A stretch of DNA of 5,442 bases from Psychroflexus sp. (GTDB taxonomy: Bacteria; Bacteroidota; Bacteroidia; Flavobacteriales; Flavobacteriaceae): NCBI GenBank assembly GCA_007116535.1, contig SKIG01000043.1:1-5442 (forward strand), read 5' to 3'. Made by a program: the position numbers and the translations under genes. Shown in pieces: positions 5,002-5,442 of the stretch (its first letter is position 1; each line of letters begins with the position of its first letter). The notes below the pieces were generated by a model. That model ran no database searches. It had not been told where the DNA came from and saw only the letters and a list, made by a program, of their open reading frames with translations.

Positions 5002-5442
5002 ATGAATATTCAACTTTATAAGCCAAGACAAACTTTCCTCCCTTTTATAATAGCACTATTTTCTTTGTTTCTGAGTTTTGGGTTGGTTTCCTGTGATTCT
5101 GACGATAATAATTCTTCAGGAGTTTCGCAAGAAGTAGGTTATGACATTTCACGTTTGCAAATGACACACAAGTCTTATGATACTTCCATACGCACCTCTA
5201 ACGCACGCGGAATTCAGCTTATTGGCGATACTTTGTTGATTGTTTTTGCACGTTCTACTAATGCTGCAGAGTCCTATATCTTGGCTGAAAAAAGTGAAAT
5301 CAACACTGCTTCTCATTGGAAGAGTTTTTCTGCAACACCTTTTATTGGTTCGACTTACCAAGGAATTCACGGTCATGGAATTTACCTAAAGCCTGACGAT
5401 TTGTCTCGTATGTGGATTTTAAACAGAACTGAAATTTGGCAA
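5002..5442 (+). CDS. Probable surface lipoprotein of unknown function, C-terminus beyond window
   Basis: The frame is open from ATG 5002 to the window end (147 codons). The N-terminus has a basic start (K7, R9), a hydrophobic core at about 12-29 and the lipobox LVSC with Cys31, so it should be cut and lipidated by the lipoprotein pathway. The following residues, D-S-D-D-N-N, fit the lipoprotein export signal that directs Bacteroidota lipoproteins to the cell surface (SDD-type signals are known in Flavobacterium and Bacteroides). The mature part seen so far (from about 45) is hydrophilic with alternating beta-like stretches such as IQLIGDTLLIVFAR, then GIHGHGIYLKPDD and MWILNRTEIW. A beta-propeller or sandwich is possible, but I recognise no family. 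It lies 10 bp after the desulfurase stop and is probably cotranscribed. Confidence 0.82.
   Translation, partial: MNIQLYKPRQTFLPFIIALFSLFLSFGLVSCDSDDNNSSGVSQEVGYDISRLQMTHKSYDTSIRTSNARGIQLIGDTLLIVFARSTNAAESYILAEKSEINTASHWKSFSATPFIGSTYQGIHGHGIYLKPDDLSRMWILNRTEIWQ

Noticed and set aside
4699..5031. Minus-strand frames of 64 and 110 codons over the end of the desulfurase gene
   Set aside because: Antisense to the conserved C-terminal half including the catalytic cysteine loop, with no family features.
5149..5376. Minus-strand 75-codon frame
   Set aside because: Antisense to the lipoprotein frame, which has a clear signal peptide and lipobox and stays open to the window end.

Overview
The window looks like chromosome from a marine or environmental member of the Bacteroidota, most likely Flavobacteriia. 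The reasons are AT-rich intergenic DNA, starts mostly without a Shine-Dalgarno sequence, an exact TTTG-N19-TAnnTTTG promoter of the Bacteroidota type, an alpha/beta-fused 2-oxoacid dehydrogenase E1 of the kind common in that phylum, and a lipoprotein whose lipidated cysteine is followed by an Asp-rich SDD tract. No genus is claimed.

Layout, left to right. (1) 1-2007 (+): a thiamine-diphosphate 2-oxoacid dehydrogenase E1 with alpha and beta parts fused, cut at its N-terminus by the window edge. (2) 2011-2463 (+): a two-helix membrane protein with a probable bacterial PH-like domain, 3 bp after the E1 stop and so probably cotranscribed. (3) 2464-3043: a gene-free stretch with REP-like repeats: a perfect 18-bp-arm palindrome, a broken second copy, two identical 30-bp direct repeats, further decayed copies, and then a rho-independent terminator serving the gene on the minus strand. 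(4) 3044-3337 (-): a 97-residue stand-alone CBM48/AMPK-type glycogen-binding domain protein. It is a compact single-gene unit whose consensus promoter fixes its start and whose terminator follows the stop by 5 bp. (5) 3393-3833: a very AT-rich divergent intergenic region with an 11-bp-arm inverted repeat, a LacI/PurR-like 16-mer overlapping it, an AT palindrome, a candidate -7 element and an 8-codon ORF overlapping the next start. (6) 3834-4991 (+): a group I (NifS/IscS-like) cysteine desulfurase with all catalytic residues. (7) 5002-5442 (+): the first 147 codons of a probable surface lipoprotein of unknown function, running off the right edge and probably cotranscribed with the desulfurase.

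The genes do not form one pathway. They read as ordinary housekeeping genes (E1 in 2-oxoacid oxidation, cysteine desulfurase in Fe-S or thio-cofactor sulfur supply, a small alpha-glucan-binding protein) with small envelope proteins downstream. I see no convincing new multi-gene system. The parts that deserve a second look are the REP-like repeat cluster, the regulatory-looking inverted repeats upstream of the glycogen-binding protein, and the lipoprotein coupled to the desulfurase.
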